Positions 27,843 through 41,217 are shown, numbered from the stretch's first letter. The stretch is DNA of 64,000 bases from Tetrapyrgos nigripes (GCA_013368315.1 JAACJM010000014.1:620001-684000); one strand, 5' to 3'. Notes: generated by a model not told the origin, from the letters alone. Made by a program: numbers and translations.

Positions 27843-30800
27843 TCATAGATAAAATGGAATCCCATATACCACTGGTGCCGCCCCTGTAAGATACTTCAAC
27901 TTGCAGACATCCCTCGACTCTGCTACAGCCTTTATCAATGAAGTCGATTGGGAAGCATCATCTCCTATGCTTGAGATGTAGGGTTTGGATTGGGTGAACT
28001 TTGAGGAGACATGAGCCTGATCCAGGCGTATCTTGTCGAATACAGCTTGTGAAAACGCGTCGATGTCTTTATCTGTCACGTCCCAAAGATTTGCGACTAA
28101 AGTAGGGCTACGAAAAACATGAAGATCAGATCAGATATTAGAACACTTAATCAGAACCGACTGGACTCACCATCCAGCTAGCATATAGTTCAGCGGTGTG
28201 CCAACCCTGTCAAAGTCTCCCATATCTTTCAGCGTCCCAGACGAACACCCCCAGAGCATCACTGCTGCACATCGACGAAGACTGCGAATTTTATGTGACC
28301 GCACATACTGTTCTGCCCCACCGTGTCCAAAGTACACCACGAGATCCTCTTTCTCCAATGCGTTCAACACTTCTAGTTCACTGGGTGATTTCCCTTTGAT
28401 GCCTTTCCACCCAACCGCTTCCATTCCCTCCATCCATTCTTCGAACCGTTTCTCCGTCTTGCTCAGATCACCACTGGGATTCATGATGTAGAAACCCTTC
28501 CTAGGGTCGACGACTGCTCGATCCACGGGCCGTGACAATGGAATTGGCCCAGACCGACTGGCAGAACGGCCATGACCTGGTTTTGATTGCTTGATCTGGT
28601 TGGCATGCCTAGCATATTGTATCCGATCCAGCAAGAAAGACATACTAGGCACACGGCTAACACTCCTTTCCTTCAAGATAGGAATGCTCTCCCAAGGTAG
28701 CCCTTGTACGTTCTTGTCTAGCACCAAAAATAAATGCTCATCATCGACGTTATGTCCAAATGCTCCCATCCTTGCATGTCCTGCATTGCTCCCAGTTCCC
28801 TTCGGTTTGAATTTGGCTGCGTGTTCCTCCAGTACCGAACGAAGGTCAACGACCACCTGGTCGATATCTATCTCTGCAATTGCGACAGGAACTCCATGGA
28901 ACTGATACAGGTCTAAGATGAAGTAGACAAGGTCCTCCAATTCTTCGTCTCGGCATGTGGGCGAAAGTGTAGAAAAACACTCGACCAAAGCATCATCCAG
29001 CGTCAGTCTGTTTGGCGTATTATAGCTTTGGGAAGGAATCTTTCGGTGTCCTAGAGCACGCTCCTTGGTTTTCCTGTCTTGCAAGTGCAGACCTTGTTGG
29101 AAGACTCGGTCAAATTGAATGCGAAGACTGTTGATAGATTCAGGAGAAAGACGAGGGTTCTTGCTGAGGATAGTCTGGTTAAAAGAGTAGAAATGAGTAT
29201 GGTGTTTACCGAAGGGAAGGGAAAAAGCACACTTTGAACGCGCCCAACCAGCAGAACTCTATATTTTCCAACAGCTCCTTCATTCTCGTGTCCAAAGCAC
29301 CTCTCTCTTTCCACCATTTTGCTCTAGCCGCTGAATCGTTCCGAATAGACGCTGCCACTTTGGTAGTCTCGTTGCTCAGTCGCACGATGTCTTCTAATTC
29401 ACCAATGGCGTCTTCAAACGTCAGATGCTGATCGTCCTCTTCTCCACCGTCTCTACGCCCCTTCAGAGGGACACAAAAAATTAGGGGCTGAGCTTTGCCT
29501 CCACCACGTTGACGAGAGATGAAGAGAGTGTTTTTATCTTCCGTCACGGTGATGTGCACAACTGTCCAGTAGGAGGGTAGCTCGGCGAGAGATGATGTAG
29601 AAGCCGACAGTAAGGTCTCAGCATTCAAGGTGTAGGCTCGATACCGCTGTTGAACGGATTCCCAGTACTCCTTTAGCGATGGGGAAACAAGCGTCGGTCC
29701 ATCACCTTCGTCGTCTGAGTCGCGTTCCAATGCGAAGCCACGTCTTCGCCCACTGGAAGGAGGAACAACACTACCATCCTCAGCCAGAGAAGGCCATATC
29801 AAATCATCTTGACCCAAGATAGGGAACTTTTGTTGGATGGCTTCTATCATCTCGTTGCGCAATGTTAGAGCCGATGAAGCATCTGTGCAAAGAAAAGCTT
29901 AGAGCAGAGATAAAGACCGAATAAAGAAAGCAGATACCTAAGAGACTTGAAGTCAATAACGGTGTCGATATCTCAGACCTTCCCAACGAAGTTTGCAATG
30001 CTCTGATCAACCCAATCGAAACCACGGATTCTCTGACATCAGGAACGCGTCCGCGTTGTCCTGCATACTCCAGATGTGTCCAAAACAGCTTCTCCGCGCT
30101 TTCCAAGGTCTTGATGATATCCAGAATGGAGGGCGTGATAGACACCTTGAAATTGTTTGTAGTTCCCATAGGCATGGCGATAGCTGACGAGTATGATTTC
30201 AGTCGTCGGCTAGGCTTCTACATCGCATGTAACACGTACTGGTTTCCCCAATGGAACTTAGCAACATGTCGACGCGACTCCTTGAGTGAACATCGTGTAG
30301 CGTAAGCTTTGCCATTAGACTGTCCTTGAAATTGTGGACAACATTCAGATAATGGAGAGCAATGCAAATGATGCAGACATACTTTGGTGGCCAGATCCGA
30401 TTCCAGAGCAAGGAAGCGATTCAGTAATTCGTTGAACCTGTCGTCTCTCTCGTCACGCAATAGCCATACTAGGAACAGACATCAGATGAGGAATTCTCGA
30501 TGAATTACGAATACCCACTATGTTGGCGGAGCACTTGAGCAAGGAGCTCCGGTAGCGTGATGTCTAGAACAGAATTGGCACCAGTGGAGTGACGAGGTCT
30601 GCGTAATGGGTGAGTCGACGAAACTTGGTTTATTATTATTACCAGTCACTTACCCAAACTGTATGCCATCCAACCGACCAAACGTTTGATCAAACTCTTC
30701 AAGGATCTTCAAAGCTGCCTCGTAGTGCTGATTGGCATCCTCAACCAATGCTCCTCGTTGCTCCAAGTCTCCTCGAACACGATAAATGTCCGCGACATCG

Positions 30801-33800
30801 GTTTCAGACACATCACGCATGACTTCCTCCAACTGGACAAACTCTTCTAAACCATCTTGTAGCCGTCCTTGCAACATCTGCAATTCCCCATTTCTCGCTA
30901 CGGCACGACAAAAGAATGCAGAAGCATTAAGCGCTTCTGCCAAATCTCGTGCTTGCTCAAGAAAATACTGAGCCTCTCGTGGTGAGCCTCGGCGAAGATA
31001 TGCCTGGCTAAGTGTAAACATGGCCTCCAGAAGATGACGAGATATACGCCATTCCAGATGATTCATAGACGGTCGGCGGTTGTACACCTTTTTCGTCTGC
31101 TCTCCCTGCAAAGGTTGTGGTGTTTGTGTTTCCGACGGTAAAGCATTTCGTAGGCTAGAGACTTCGAAAGGGTTCGACTCCTCTGCTGAGGGTTTCGATG
31201 TTGGTGGAGCGTGTAGTTTTGAAAGCGACTCAAAGGCTCTGTTCCATAATCGTAAAGACTGTAAAAGGCCTTGCAAAGCGGTGCAAGAATCGTCTTTGGA
31301 AGCTTGGATGAGCCCGACGACTTGATGTGCCATTGCAGCCTTTTCAATCCGAGAAACCCGTGAGCAGACCCTTTGCAAAATTGTGCCTTCTTTGTCTTCT
31401 GTCAGCCGGAGGGATAATGTCTGGCCTTCAGAATACAGCTTGAGACTGATAATCGGACGTCAGCTATATGCCCTTTGATAAGACGAACAGAAGATTCTAC
31501 CTTTGCGTAATGTTGTCATTCAACGCAGAGGCCTCAGCAAACCGCAAAAGGAAGGTACAGGAAGCCTCTTCAGAGACGGCCCCAGCTTGGATGGCTGAAT
31601 ATGTCTGACTGAAAATCTTGTTGGCCCGTTTAATCTTCCCTAAAAGCGTGTATTCGTGTGCAAGATCGGATGAAGACAGCACATATTCTATTTGATCTAG
31701 AGTCAAAACAAGTAATAAAGAGTGAAGGACTTGAAGCTTACGATCGCTTGTGTTTCCGAGATATTTCTCCGAAAGCTTTCGGAGGATATCCAAAACAGTG
31801 ATCTTGGGCACAGTGAGTGTAAAGAGTCCGAGTACATGGCATGTTAATTCTGTGAACGACGAAATCACATCAGCACCACCAGTCAGTCGATCCAGCAACT
31901 AAACTCACGCAGAAGTTCGGCCAGTTTATCAATATTGCTCAGAGCCTGCCGAGTCGTCTTATTTTCAGTGGTACTTGACGTGACTGTGGGCGCGTTGATC
32001 TGTACATCCTGCATTACACTCCGAGTCTTCGCTTTCGGGGTAACAGGGGGTGCTTTTGGACGAGTCCTCGATGCTGATGCTTTCAATGACCGAGACGCAA
32101 GCGTGACGACCTTCCTTCCTGTTGGCGACGATTTCGGTATGGATTTGCGAGCGGCTTTAGGAGAACCAATTAAGGAACGAAGAATTTGACAAGCGTCGTT
32201 CACATGGTTGCCAATTAGAGTTACTTGTTCTGGGTCTGAACGACGATGAGCATGTAGTCCTAGCCAAAGGTGGATGGAAGCTCTGTATTCGGGACAATAA
32301 GTAGAAAGATCTTGATCTCGTCCGAAATCCTGGTTAAAAGTCATCAATAAAGAGGTAGAGCTTTAGAATGAGGAACGAGACACCAACATTCCGACCAAGA
32401 AGTTTGTTGACTTCTTCAATTTCTATCGGAGTACCCAAACTATCGCTGAAACAATCTGGCCCTACATGATACGCGAACGAAAGACATCTCAAGAAAACTC
32501 TTGCAGTCCTAACAGGCATATCCGCCTTCCGATAACATTCCACCGCATTGTGCATTAGGACGTTCATCACTTGACAAATTTCGTCCTTTCTCCGGTTATT
32601 CTCTAGGACATCTATCTGCCTCTCAATCAACGCACCAACAACACCTGGCTCCTCGATTTCGAGAGATGCTAGTGATATAGACTCGGGGGGTAAAAGAAGC
32701 TCGCATGCACTCAGATAGGTGATCCTGTCGACAATCGTCGCCAACTCTTTCACGGCAGCAGATATCTGGAACAGTCCACTGAACCCACACTTATCGGTCT
32801 GGGCAATGAAACCACTTTCGGCGAACGGGAATGTTTTGACGCTTTGTTGTAGGGCGTCCAAAGCGGGCTAACGAAATCAAGAGGGCATTTGAGAACGACT
32901 AGAGGTAGAATGTTAGAAATACTCACTCTTCTGTCACTCATCTTGAGATAACAAACCCCCAACAACTGCCACCTTCTCCAGACTTGTTCTTCCAACTGTC
33001 TCCAATGAGCTAATTTTGAGTCTTCTCCCTCTTTCTCGGACAAGGTACCACTCGTCACTCGTCGCACCTCTAGTGCTTTCGAACCAAGACGACATCCTTC
33101 AGTTAAAAACGGGATAGCTGAACCATAACGACCATTTTGATATAACGAACCGCCCAAGTTGTGGAATGCACCTGATGTACAACGGATGTAGTTGGCCTTT
33201 TCAGGTAATGAGGTGGCGAGATCGGGATTCTCGAGGTCCAGAATGGTGACTGCACGAGCTAAGAGCTCGTATGAAGGGTTGTATGTCCTGGGGTCCGCTA
33301 CAGATACGCCTGTCCGCGAAAGAACGAACAGTACATCAAGCACTTGAGTGATGAGATCGGGGTTGGGATTCTGCGCAATATTGTCAGACGACTTCCGCGG
33401 AACACAGCCCAAAGAACGTACAGTGCGGATGATTCCTTCAAATATATTAGCAATGGAATTGAGGAAAAGGTACACAAGGTCCCGTATGTCGCCAGTTGCC
33501 GATGCAGAAGAGGAATCGACTAACTTCACTGCAGCACGCCGAGCCCGGTCTATAGCTCTGGACAGCTTACCAGCCAGCCGTTCGGCGTCTTTGTCGACCT
33601 CGGAAGTTGGTTGGGATAATAAGGATAAGGCCGGAGAGTCTTGGAACGACGTGACAGTCTCCTTGACACGACCGACGTTTTCGTCTGACCAGTCCGCCTT
33701 CTCCATGATGGCTGTAGCCTGTGCCAGACCAGCACAAAGGGTAGTGGTCGAACGAAAGATGGCTTTGCTTTCCGACACCGGTTTCGGCTTCGTGGGCGAA

Positions 33801-35170
33801 GATTCTGCTTGATCGGGTGCAGAAGATGACAAGATATCCGGTACACTTGAAGAAGAAGGAATGGATCCGAGTCTGGTCAGTGTGCCAATCTTGTCCAAGG
33901 CCTGTACGTCGCCGACCTTTTAAAAAAATATGAAATCAGTCATGATTGAAAGGGATGATACGGCACAAACTCACTCGGTTGGCAAAGGTAATCCAAGCTT
34001 CACAAAACCCAACAAAACCATTTCCTGACATAAAAACGTCTTTATCGTTTCGTTCTTCAGCAAGGTCCACTAGTGCACGATACGAAGATAAGATGAGGTT
34101 CGTAGCTTCCTCCTCGGCCTGGGTCGAAAGAGAGGGCGATTGTCCTTTGACGTATGCTGAAGTCACTTTGGTGACCTGATTCCAAAAGGTATCTGGATCA
34201 CTGATCGTCCCATTTCCGGTGCAAGCCAGGCATTGTAGTGCATAAACACGTATCCTGAACAGAGCAGTCGGATTCGCGGACTGAGATAGCGTAGAAGCAG
34301 CGAGCTTGGTGAGAACACTGTAGGCTTTGGTGAGGATAGAGTCGAGTTGTTTAGATGGGAGCACAGAGAGATAGTCTTTCCACGATAAAAGAGTGTTGGT
34401 TTCGTTGAGAGCAATGGACAAGGCCGTGAGAGGTTCCGAGCCTTTGTTGTCCCGCTTCAGGGGAAGTTGAGAGGAAGCAAGAGTATGCGAGAGAATGACA
34501 ATGGCATTGATCAGATATGTTGATATCAGTGTTAGTATGATGGTGTCCTTCGTTATCTCGTCGTTAGGGATGGGAAGTGACAATAGATGTAGTTGGTTGG
34601 ATTGCGAGGCCTTTTTGGTGGTCTTTTCCTCTACGGAGCCGCCATACAAGGCGCAAATCCTACTTCTACCCTCTACAAGCGCAGGCAGGGCTGTGTCGTA
34701 CTGAGAAACGGATGTTAATAACAAATTGACGAGCAAATTAGGCCGCGCACCATTTCCAATGAAACAAGCTTGCTCAATATGCTCATTCCTGCTCGCTCAA
34801 TATCTAAGTCTCCCGGATTTAACTCTCTCAAAGTAGCGAGATTCTTCGCCGCTGTTGAAGCTGCTTCATCTGTCTCTATCAAAGTCGAAGACTTTCTGGA
34901 TGTCGACTTTTCCTGAGATTTCTTCCAACCAGTTTGAATAATGGCAGACAGGCGCTGCGAGGCAGAGTTGACCAAACGCATTGATTGTAGTTTCTGTTCT
35001 GCGGGTGAAAGTGACGGGGCCTCTTTCTGCTTCCCCTTTGCATTGGAAATCTTGAGGGTGGTTGTGAGCTGGTCTGCTAGGCGGTCGACTGATACTGGTG
35101 CATCTTTGGCACGAGAGACAGCGGTTCGAGTGGTTCTGGTTTTCCTGGGAGCGAGAGGTACGGTAGCCAT
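27843..35170 (-). CDS. ESP1: Separase (Esp1/Cut1), caspase-like cohesin protease
   Basis: Separase cleaves the cohesin kleisin Scc1 at anaphase onset and is held by securin until then. The catalytic C-terminus is clear: VYFGHGGAEQYVR with the active His, and AAVMLWGCSSGTL with the active Cys, at about 28220-28340. The preceding LFLVLDKNVQGLPWESIPIL and GFYIMNPSGDLSKTEKRFE are typical of peptidase family C50. The long N-terminal part is alpha-helical and TPR-like. Early exons are 35170-34751, 34700-33975, 33916-32927 and 32867-32388, all in frame; ten or more follow. The full protein is roughly 2000 residues. The start is MATVPLAPRKTRTTRT. An intron at 31697-31741 is 45 bases with no stop, so it may or may not be removed. 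Confidence 0.95.
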
Positions 35171-35239
35171 GATGGTAGTGGTGAATGAAAAAGTCGAACC
35201 AATAAAAGTGACTCGCTGGACAATGTGCACGCAACGTGC

Positions 35240-35273
35240 ACGCGTCGTTCAGACAGCCACGTGATCGACGCGT
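35240..35273. promoter_or_regulatory. ACGCGT - CACGTG - ACGCGT cluster upstream of ESP1
   Basis: ACGCGT lies at 35240-35245 and 35268-35273, with CACGTG at 35258-35263, all 70-104 bases before the separase ATG. They sit in the 166-base gap shared with the divergent gene at 35337, so either gene could respond. The yeast MBF site is ACGCGT; CACGTG is an E-box. Confidence 0.5.
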
Positions 35274-35336
35274 CTGCTCCGGTCCGAACATTCCGAACGC
35301 CTCAATGACAACATCGTCGACTTTGAGCTCGCAATT

Positions 35337-36741
35337 ATGAGTCCTTCGTCCTACAAATACAGTGTCAGTTGCTATGCATCTGCTTAGACTCGCTTACCCA
35401 TTACCTCTAGACGGTGCCAGGATTCTTTCTTCAAGACGATCCCACCATCGCAGCGGCCGATATTGGGCCAGTGAGCACTGCATCATCAGTGGACTAGAGC
35501 GAGCAAGAACTTCTTGGATTTAGGTTCCTCCTCGAGTCGGTTTACTGGACGCTAGCGAAGACAGATGGCTCAAGTTCAAGCAAGAAATTGGCCATCTTAA
35601 CGACCGCGCAGAGACGGGCACATCTTACAAGGTTTTTGTATTTGGTAGACACGGCGAGGGTATTCGTGCGTTCCTATGGCTTTCAGATGTCGGGGTTTTT
35701 GGCTGAGCTGAATCTTTAGACAACATTGCTGGAGACAAGTATGGAAGGGAGTTGTGGTATGGGTGAGCGTTCTCTCGGTCCTTTTCCCCCCATCTTCTAA
35801 TCAATTCGATATCCATCCAGTCATTGGGCGAAACTAGAACGAGACGACAAACTTGTCTGGGGCCGTATGTCCTTCCTGAATAGCCCGTCCGCTTATTTTC
35901 TCAGATCACTTCTACTTGCAGCGGATGCACCACTCACACCCCTGGGCAAAGACCAGGCTAAAGATGTCAGGGCAGTCTGGGAGGCAGAGATCCCTTTCGG
36001 AATTTTTCTTCCTCAAAGCCACTACTGCAGCCCGATGACCCGTGCTTTACAAACTTGTCTCATAACTTTTGATGGGATTTCGATAACTGAAAAGACTGAG
36101 CCTCCAGTCATCTTCGAGGTGTGTCTATCGATGCACGCAAGGTCGCCTTTAATACCAGTCCTAACTGGCTCTCATCATCGACAGGACTGTCGAGAAGCCT
36201 ACGGCCTCTACCCATGTGACAAACGCAACACGCGAACTTACATCACCGCCAACTTTCCCCAATTCACAATCCAAAACGCTTTCACCGAACACGACGAACT
36301 CTGGAAACCCGAAGAGCGGGAATCAAAAGAAAGCGTGGCCTCTAGAGCCAAAACCATGTTAGACTGGATCTTTCAAAACGATGACAAAACCTGTAAGTCG
36401 ACCTCGGCTTTTTCGCCTTTTTCCTTTTACCTGGCCGAGTGCGCCCATTGATTTACTTACTCATTCTAAACTCATCCTATTAATACTCTCAGTCATTTCT
36501 ATAACCGCCCACAAAGCAATTATCAATGGCTTCTTTACCGTCCTTGATCGACATACGTATGATACTCCTACTGGTGGTGAGTACTATACTATAGTAGTAG
36601 TAATCAGCTTTCAGCTCTCAACAGCATGCCGCTGGTTCTTGTCAGCTTTCTCATCATCGTCACACTCACTGTCATAACTTCACCTTTCTTGTTCTAGGAA
36701 TAGTACCTGTCGTTGTGAAGAGGCAGACAGTCTACAGTTGA
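35337..36741 (+). CDS. Histidine-phosphatase / phosphoglycerate-mutase-like protein
   Basis: Nine exons (35337-35363, 35411-35470, 35524-35665, 35720-35762, 35821-35864, 35922-36118, 36185-36392, 36493-36576, 36698-36741) join to 283 codons. The N-terminus YKYSTVPGFFLQDD is typical of the fungal group. FGRHGEGIHNIAGDKYG holds the RHG catalytic motif at about residues 68-75, and ISITAHKAIINGF holds the second catalytic His at about 247. DAPLTPLGKDQA and SPMTRALQT are further family motifs. The family removes phosphate through a phosphohistidine; the substrate here is not known. Exon 1 is only 27 bases. The gene shares a 166-base divergent promoter with ESP1. Confidence 0.9.
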
Positions 36742-37181
36742 CGGCTCAGTTACCCGCACCCCAAAGTTTTCTTTCCTATATTGTCGGACTGAACATGAAA
36801 CAGAGTAGTAAATGTCGAAAATGCCAAGGCCGATTTGAGAGCCTAGAGATGGGGCTGAGGGCTTTTGGTGAGAGGCAACACTCACGTCTGGCTCTCTATG
36901 CCCCAAACCCCAACGTGTAGCGAGGATCGACATTTCATCCAGAAATCTCAGTTACCGACACAAGTTATCATACACGCAATAAAATCGTTCTGCTTTGCCT
37001 CCCTGACCAGCCAGTGTAAATTTGGGACTGGCTGACACAGATACCCCCTGGCTCAAGAACAGGAATATTTCCCCAACACAAAGCTATTACTAACATGCTG
37101 TTTTCGCTTTCGGTTCTCAACCGACGCCTCACGCGCTCATGCTAGCATTCTCAAAATGGGGTTTGGGGTAGGGAATGAGGG
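36742..37181. other. Intergenic
   Basis: 3' flank of the phosphatase-like gene and upstream region of the first MAPEG gene. No coding frame is supported. Confidence 0.5.
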
Positions 37182-37188
37182 TATAAAA
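37182..37188 (+). promoter_or_regulatory. TATA box of the first MAPEG gene
   Basis: TATAAAA lies 95 bases before the ATG at 37277. Confidence 0.5.
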
Positions 37189-37276
37189 CCTTGCAGACAT
37201 TCTCCCAACCATCCCAGACCATCCCAACCATTTCACCTCCTCATCCACATCTGCTACAGACTACTTTCTAGTTTTC

Positions 37277-38150
37277 ATGATGTCTACCAACGCCCTAATT
37301 ATCAAACTGCCTAGAGAGTGAGTACTTACACATTTCCTCGTTTCCTTTGGCGTCGCGTCTGTTTGCCTTAGCCTTGGACTGGCTGACTCCTTGTCCAAAT
37401 CGACTTTGAACAGATTCGCCTACGTCAAATTAGCGTTGGTGTCGACTCTCCCTTTGCTCGTATTTCAGACTCTTTATTCTCTACGGACTCGTCTTAAGGC
37501 TAATGTGCCTTGGCCACGGGGTGAGGCTCCAACAACTTCTAGGCTATGAAAAGGAATTACATGGCTGACTATCGTATTCCTTCGCTCGCTCGCTCGCTCT
37601 TTTCCTACATACACAGTCCAAGCAGAACCGGAGGAAGCAGAAAAATCTTTTGAAAAGATGAAATTTAACTGCGTCCAACGTAAGTCTCTTTTCATTCCAA
37701 TGACCCTCAGGTTTTAGTCCATGCACGTCGCTGACGGGAAAACTCATACAGGTGCCCACCACAATACGCTTGAAAACCTCCCACTGATCTATCTGACGTG
37801 AGATTTCCTCCTCCTGTCCCGAAATCAAAGTTTCTAAGCTCACTCTGCCTTTTTGATCAGCACTATCCTAACTGGCCTTAAATATCCCGTATTCGCCGCT
37901 TCTGCCTGTGGACTTTGGGTCCTCACACGTATCGCGTACACTAGAGATTATGGATCTGGGATTCCATCCAAGGTACGTTCATATCTGCAAAAGTTCACTC
38001 ATGTTGCGTTCAAATTTCTGATTCTGATTTTTCTCCTTATATGCATAACAGCGCAACCTCTCAGCTCGTACTGGGATCTTCATTCTCTGGACTTTGATTG
38101 GAGTTTCAATTTATAGCTCAGTGAACGATGTGTTGCCTCTGTTGGCGTAA
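37277..38150 (+). CDS. MAPEG membrane protein, microsomal glutathione S-transferase 3-like (copy A)
   Basis: Six exons (37277-37317, 37414-37520, 37617-37679, 37752-37797, 37861-37972, 38052-38150) join to 156 codons (155 residues). Seen: a short N-terminal LPRE, a first membrane helix (LALVSTLPLLVFQTLYSL), the conserved KFNCVQRAHHNTLENLP, then GLKYPVFAASACGLWVLTR and a last hydrophobic segment. This matches the four-helix MAPEG fold of MGST3, which conjugates glutathione or reduces lipid peroxides in ER or outer mitochondrial membranes. It belongs to an array with copies at 39649 and 46923. A second ATG follows the first directly. Confidence 0.93.
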
Positions 38151-39648
38151 AGGGCATCCGTACGCGTTGAAGTAGAACTATCCTGACCGTGACTCTCCGT
38201 CTTGTTTGCTAATGCCTAACAGCATTCATAATTATAACTTAACTAGCCGTGACCCGTGCGATGCTATAGCTACGGGAATTTTCCGATTTCATAAGATTAA
38301 GAAAAAGTGACTCGTGCTATGCACCGAAAGTAAGCCATGCTTCTAGATGATAGTAAGTAAAGACTGCACTGTACCACGCTGCGAAAGAAAGGCCCCTGCC
38401 GCCGCCGACCACCTTCGTCGGCGGCTCTGAGGCCCCGTGCAATGCTTCAGATCTAGAATGAGGGAGAGATCTCGCTTCTTGCAGCCTCATCTCCCCCATA
38501 CCCATATTATTCCTACCCACACAATTAAATAATAAGGTAACTGAGCCCTGGTTGAGCCCCAGCTGTACCATGATACAAAACTAATAAGCCTCTAGTCTCA
38601 AAGCAATACAGAAGCCTGATGTAGATTGAATCAAAGTCTCTCGCAGTGCTTTCCCACTAAGCAGTGTTCCTCCTTCTTGCCCCACTCCACCATGCTTGTA
38701 TCCCCCCTTTTTATCAGCCTTTTGTAGTAGAAACAGAACCTGAAAGAAGTGAAGTTCTCCTTATCCGTTGATACTTAACTGTATTACACTGCTGCTCTGA
38801 AGATTGCCTCAACTTGCTACAATTTTCTTGCCCGTGGAGAGCATTGGCTCTAGTACTTCTAGATAGGATTGGCTTCAAGGAAAAGGAAAGCATTGGCTTG
38901 CGATGTTAGTAATAGCAGGAAGAGACCAATCCGTCGGAGCACTCAGCAATCGCTTAAGCGAGGCGGAGCGGTGACGCAAGGGGCAGATAGCGTTAGCCAA
39001 TCAGGTTTAAGATTTGTCTATAGGACAAACGGTCGTCCTTTGTAGTGTTGATTCGCAAACGTCCCCATCGGTACGGCCGTACTGCGGCCTGGTGATTAAC
39101 GTTTTAGACAATTCATTATTTCAGGGACCCATTTAAAAATCCCTGCCGTACTGTCTTTCCTGTCGACCTCGACACATCCAGCAGCGACCAATATTCCGTG
39201 GCCAGAAATTAAATCTCTAGTGTTCGGAAACAGATTCGAAAACTTTAAATTTCCGAAGCGATTGGCTCGCTTCCGATAAATTTCCAAAGCACGAAAACCT
39301 TCTGTTTCCAAATGATTTTCCTGTTATCGAGTGTTAGCAATCGACTCTAGACTCCTATACATGCCTCGCTTGCCACTTGGACGCGGTTACAAACCAAAAG
39401 GATTCGGTCTGGAAAATTAGTCACCGCCACACGGTCTCACACGGTATGTATTGCTGGCTGTCGACAGCCTGTCGCGCTTTGTAAGTTATTACTCATGCTT
39501 TCCCAGTCATCTGGACTCTGTGTCGGCAAGGGTCAACGTCACTAAGTATCACTGTGCATACTTAAACAGGCTCCATCTTCAACGATATGACATCCTCGAG
39601 TTCCCATATCGATCCTATATCGTTTCTACCCTTTCCCTAACCTAAAAA
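38151..39648. other. Intergenic between MAPEG copies A and B
   Basis: No gene is supported. A short hairpin, GCCGCCGA ... TCGGCGGC, lies at 38401-38425. Around 38240-38360 the phrases CCGTGCGATGCTAT and CGTGCTATGCACC look like decayed repeat or transposon sequence, but no terminal repeats could be defined. Confidence 0.35.
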
Positions 39649-40538
39649 ATGACAACCGCGTTCATTGGCCTCAACCTTCCGAAAGAGTATGTATGCACTT
39701 TTTCCTTTCCTCAGCATTTTTTCCCCTTGCAATTCCAATTGCTTTCCGTTTTGCCCGGGTAACGCGTGAAGCCGACGGTTCCTTTCTCTTTCTCTTCCTT
39801 TGTCTGTCTGCTTCTTCTGACCTCTTCAAAACCAATAGATTGCCCTACGTCGGCCTGGCTTTGGTGTCCACCACCTACTTAGTGGTATATCAAGCTATTT
39901 TATCTATCGGTGCTCGTAAGAGAGCCGATGTTCCATGGCCTCGGGGTGTGTGCTTCCCAATCCATTCCGGATTCTGGCAATAACTGAAGAACGACCTTCC
40001 GTGCACCCTTTTGTGCTTGTTATAGTCTACGCAGAAGCCGATGAAGCAGAAAAATCATTCGAAAAAATGAAGTTTAATTGTATTCAACGTGAGTTGCTAT
40101 TCTCTACTCCCAACACACTCAGGCAATTCTCAATTATATACTTTTTACCAACTCCAGGCGCGCATCAAAACACTTTGGAGACCCTTCCGATGATCTATCT
40201 GACGTAAGGATTCTAAAACGTTTCCTTTACCTACCTATTGATTCGATTTCCTCTACCCTTTACCAGAACCATCATAAGCGCCTTCAAATACCCCATCTTC
40301 GCTGCATCTGCTTGCGGTCTCTGGACCGTTGCCCGTCTCTTTTACACTTGGACCTATGGAAGTGGACACCCTGCAAAGGTATGTACATCCATACGCGCTC
40401 TTTCTTTTTGTCGATGTCAACATTTGAATTCCTCCACAGCGCAGCTTGTCCTCTCGTATCGGGTTCTTCATTCTCATCTCGTTGATTGGAGTCTCGAGCT
40501 ATACTACAGTGACGGGTTCATTGGCTTTGTTGTCGTAG
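39649..40538 (+). CDS. MAPEG membrane protein, MGST3-like (copy B)
   Basis: Six exons (39649-39686, 39839-39945, 40026-40088, 40158-40203, 40267-40378, 40440-40538) join to 155 codons (154 residues). Exons 2-6 have exactly the lengths of copy A (107, 63, 46, 112, 99), so A and B are recent tandem paralogues. Seen: LPKE, VYAEADEAEKSFEKMKFNC, IQRAHQNTLETLPMIYLT, AFKYPIFAASACGLWTVAR and a hydrophobic C-terminal helix. Predicted role as for copy A: membrane-bound glutathione transferase/peroxidase. The short CCCTAACC motif lies just before the ATG. Confidence 0.93.
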
Positions 40539-40651
40539 ATGGTATAAGTACAACTTATTTGCCTATAATAATACCAACTTCTAAGTAATGCTAATAAACG
40601 TGTACTCATTGCACTAAGTGTCTAGTTGGAGTCAAAATGCAGTCGTCCCAT

Positions 40652-40735
40652 TAATGTGTCCGAGAAGAGGGCATGCACGAACCGAGCTGTGGAAGTTACC
40701 AATTACCTCCACAGCTGGATGATGTACGAGTTAAC
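40652..40735 (+). repeat. Hairpin-containing repeat, copy 1
   Basis: It follows MAPEG copy B by 113 bases and is related to 41218-41300. The core 40685-40716 is a 32-base inverted repeat (AGCTGTGGA ... TCCACAGCT). Confidence 0.55.
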
Positions 40736-40805
40736 GAGAGGGTTGAAGGGGCTGGGTTCTCTTTTCTCTTACTTTTTCTAGTTTTGATCTCTTGACAACG
40801 AGCAG

Positions 40806-40909
40806 ATTGCCCTAAGCAGTGCTGGCTCACAACCTGCGTATTGGTAAGTACACCAAATGGGGTTTACCTGGAAGTGCTCGTGAAGAAGCTGGTATTCCAC
40901 GGCCCCAAG
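40806..40909 (+). pseudogene. Relic exon 2 of a MAPEG gene
   Basis: It is preceded by CAG and followed by GTGAGT, and is 104 bases long against 107 in the intact copies. It begins ATTGCCCTA like copy B exon 2 and ends SAREEAGIPRPQ, the counterpart of ARKRADVPWPR. In the same phase it has TAA as third codon. No other exons are recognised nearby, so this is a decayed tandem copy. Confidence 0.65.
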
Positions 40910-41217
40910 GTGAGTATACTCAAACTTCCAGAATTGAAGTTGCATTTCAAGTTGGAGGTATCAGTAAAACTAAAAGAAATTTGAATTCCATGTCTTCAAT
41001 ACTACTCTAAGGATGATGACGATGTCCATATCTAACTACCAAATACACCATTATCGGTTTACCACCAAATACCAGTAACTAGTAGTATAATTACGAAGCA
41101 GCGAAATGCTCGTGTCCAATCAAACTAACGACAATACCCCACTAAGAAATGAAAAGAGTCCATAGTTGTGATCTACAAAGGTCCTTTGTGTCAAGTCGAG
41201 GTCGTCTGCGTCTGAAC

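Noticed and set aside
31883..31909. Very short separase intron suggested by adjacent open frames
   Set aside because: It would be about 10 bases; a normal 60-base intron ending CACAG at 31850 gives the correct frame instead.
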